From assembly GCF_019263805.1 (NCBI RefSeq), contig NZ_CP079195.1:2715001-2779000 (forward strand): a DNA stretch of 64,000 nt, in the 5' to 3' direction. Origin of the DNA: Polaribacter sp. NJDZ03 (GTDB lineage: Bacteria > Bacteroidota > Bacteroidia > Flavobacteriales > Flavobacteriaceae). The notes under the pieces are model-generated. The model searched no databases. It worked only from the letters and a program-made list of their open reading frames with translations, and was not told the origin of the DNA. The stretch's first letter is position 1, and each line of letters opens with the position of its first letter. Made by a program: the position numbers and the translations under genes. This document shows positions 62,557 through 64,000 of the stretch, one piece after another.

Positions 62557-63132
62557 ATGTTTCAACTTGGAAAAACTATAGTTTCAGAAGATATTATCGA
62601 TAAAGATTTTGTGTGCAATTTATCTGCTTGTAAAGGTGCCTGCTGTGTAGACGGTGACGCCGGAGCTCCCTTAGATAAGGAGGAAACAAAAATTTTAGAA
62701 AGAATATATCCTAAAGTAAAACCTTTTTTAAGAAAAGAAGGAATTGCTGTTATTGAAGAGCAAGGTACTTGGGTTACTAGTGAGTGGGGAGAATTAGAAA
62801 CCCCTTTAATTAATGGTGCAGATTGTGCTTATGTTATTTTTGATGAAAAAAAGACAGCGCTTTGTGCAATAGAAGAAGCGTATAACCAAGGAGAAATAGA
62901 TTGGAAAAAACCAGTTTCTTGTCATTTATACCCTATCAGAATAAAAGAGTATAGCGAGTTTTCTGCTGTAAATTATGATAAATGGGAAATCTGCGATGAT
63001 GCTTGTTCTCTAGGAAAAGAATTACAAGTGCCAGTTTACAAGTTTGTAAAGCAAGCTTTGGTAAGAAAATTTGGACAAGAATGGTATGATGAATTAGAAG
63101 TAATTGCGGCAAAACATTTAGAAAGTAAGTAA
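62557..63132 (+). CDS. DUF3109 family Cys-rich protein
   Basis: 191 residues. Cys pattern: CNLSACKGACCVDGDAG near the start, then DCAY, CAIEE, SCHLYPIRI and CDDACSLG, at least eight Cys. This fits the DUF3109 / YkgJ-like zinc or iron-sulfur cluster group, common in Bacteroidota. Function unknown. Cytoplasmic. Monocistronic with a terminator after it. Confidence 0.9.
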   Translation: MFQLGKTIVSEDIIDKDFVCNLSACKGACCVDGDAGAPLDKEETKILERIYPKVKPFLRKEGIAVIEEQGTWVTSEWGELETPLINGADCAYVIFDEKKTALCAIEEAYNQGEIDWKKPVSCHLYPIRIKEYSEFSAVNYDKWEICDDACSLGKELQVPVYKFVKQALVRKFGQEWYDELEVIAAKHLESK

Positions 63133-63159
63133 ATTATTTTATCAGAAATAAATAGACCT

Positions 63160-63190
63160 AAAAGCATCAAATAAATTTGATGCTTTTTTT
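63160..63190 (+). terminator. Terminator after the DUF3109 gene
   Basis: AAAAGCATCAAA (63160-63171) pairs with TTTGATGCTTTT (63176-63187), T run. Confidence 0.85.
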
Positions 63191-63243
63191 TATGGCATAC
63201 TAATTGTTTTAACAGAGTTTTAACATTTTAAAACTTTCGAATT

Positions 63244-63981
63244 ATGAAAAACACCAAAAAACTACCAACAAAACAATTAGAAAAATTCTCTAATATTTTT
63301 ACACAGCTAGGGTTGGTATTAGTCCTATTTATTGTCTTTATAACACTAGAGCATAAAACCGAAGAGAAAATAGTGGTAGATTTTAATTCTGCTAAAAGAG
63401 CAGTAGTCTATGTAGCGCCAGATACAGAGGTTCTTTTTACCAAAGAGCCTAAAGTTGTGCCTAAATTAAAAATAATTAAAGCAGCACCTTTTATTGTTGA
63501 TGAAATTGTAAAAGGAAAAAATACGATTATAGAAACTGTTTTTGAAGACACAAGCATAGAAGATCCTATTTTAATAGATATAGAGAATCTTGTAGAAGTT
63601 AAGTTAGAAGAGAAATTTATTGAAGATGTAGATTTTATCAATATACAAAATGCACCCATTTTTAAAGGATGTGATCATTTATCAAAAGAAGAGAATAAGG
63701 TTTGTTTTGAAAAAAAAATGAAACAATTTGTACAACGTAATTTTAATGTAACGTTGGCTAATGAAATAGGCTTACATGCCGGTAAACATAAAATTTATAC
63801 GCAGTTTGTTATAGATGATAAAGGAGAAATAGTTGATGTTAAAATAAGAACGGCATATAAAACCTTAGAAAAAGAAGCATTAAGAGTTATTAAGAAATTG
63901 CCAAAATTTAAACCTGGTATACAAAATAGTAGAGCTGTTAAAGTAAGATATAATTTACCCATTGCTTTTAGTTTAGAGTAA
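63244..63981 (+). CDS. TonB-like protein, paralogue without the Pro-rich linker
   Basis: 245 residues. It shares with the TonB at 60412 the N-terminal KQLEKFSNIFTQLGLVLVLF helix and the C-terminal domain (IYTQFVIDDKGEIVDVKIRTAYKTLEKEALRVIKKLPKFKPG...NLPIAFSLE). The PPP-rich segment is gone, replaced by Val/Lys/Glu text, and the YPGC site reads IFKGCDH. Possibly a specialised transducer or one not spanning the full periplasm. Faces the same direction as the DUF3109 gene. Confidence 0.88.
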   Translation: MKNTKKLPTKQLEKFSNIFTQLGLVLVLFIVFITLEHKTEEKIVVDFNSAKRAVVYVAPDTEVLFTKEPKVVPKLKIIKAAPFIVDEIVKGKNTIIETVFEDTSIEDPILIDIENLVEVKLEEKFIEDVDFINIQNAPIFKGCDHLSKEENKVCFEKKMKQFVQRNFNVTLANEIGLHAGKHKIYTQFVIDDKGEIVDVKIRTAYKTLEKEALRVIKKLPKFKPGIQNSRAVKVRYNLPIAFSLE

Positions 63982-63987
63982 AATAAA

Positions 63988-64000
63988 GAGGTTATCTAAA
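63988..64000. repeat. MITE-like element, copy 3 (cut by window end)
   Basis: GAGGTTATCTAAA matches the left terminus of the elements at 461 and 15543, seven bases after the TonB-like stop. Only 13 bases are visible. Confidence 0.45.

Noticed and set aside
1..64000. tRNA or rRNA genes
   Set aside because: No GGTTCGAATCC-type T-loop in a cloverleaf context and no rRNA-like conserved stretch was seen on either strand; a tRNAscan-SE run would settle it.

Overview
This window reads as chromosome from a marine-type Flavobacteriaceae bacterium (Bacteroidota), perhaps close to Polaribacter or Tenacibaculum. The sequence is AT-rich. It carries TAnnTTTG-type -7 promoter boxes, weak or absent Shine-Dalgarno sites, and families typical of the phylum (DUF4270, DUF4271, DUF4296, M13 lipoprotein peptidase, VPS10/Asp-box secreted protein, TonB systems). 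I found no rRNA, tRNA, CRISPR array or prophage.

Layout. 1-4.3 kb: end of a prolyl oligopeptidase, a flavin monooxygenase and an M13 metallopeptidase lipoprotein. 4.3-10 kb: an orphan ABC ATPase, then a RAYT (REP-associated tyrosine transposase) with a dense array of its own palindromes and three fragments of its own 5' end, then a large Asp-box exoprotein whose 3' end was caught in the duplications. 10-14.4 kb: DEAD-box helicase, aminopeptidase P, bile-acid/sodium symporter-family protein. 14.4-20.2 kb: a minus-strand locus that looks like a copper-acquisition system. It has a small Cys/His protein, a lipoprotein with two FixH/YtkA-like modules, an OprC-like TonB receptor with CxxxM and HxM motifs, an MbnP-like lipoprotein and an MbnH-like di-heme peroxidase. 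No methanobactin biosynthesis genes are visible. 20.2-27.3 kb: sugar kinase, hydrolase, PPK2, then a redox regulon (AraC regulator, Fic protein, thioredoxin, 32-residue Cys protein, AhpD-like protein, cupredoxin-like protein) with duplicated putative operators. 27.5-34.4 kb: ribB-Crp operon, BrnQ, serine hydrolase, a decayed second transposase flanked by palindromes, hydrolase and twin YHS proteins.

34.5-52.2 kb is mostly conserved housekeeping: tyrS, epimerase, a polyprenol-mannose synthase/GNAT/pyrC/DUF4296 operon, DUF4271-hemD, radA, panC-panD-flippase, a GT5-like protein, a DUF4270 lipoprotein and glmS. 52.4-60 kb holds a 2147-residue multi-PAS sensor kinase containing eight PAS units at an exact 426-bp period, followed by a LuxR-type regulator (4-bp overlap) and a stand-alone receiver. 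60-64 kb: two TonB paralogues flank a half-size flavoprotein, MarC and DUF3109.

Intergenic DNA is crowded with dispersed repeats: an approximately 130-bp MITE with GTCTAAAAAG-type termini (two full copies and one cut by the window end), a GCGTTAG-type hairpin family (five copies), a GTCATTTCGA-type family, and several isolated perfect palindromes. All assignments come from reading sequence and translations by eye; no database search was run.
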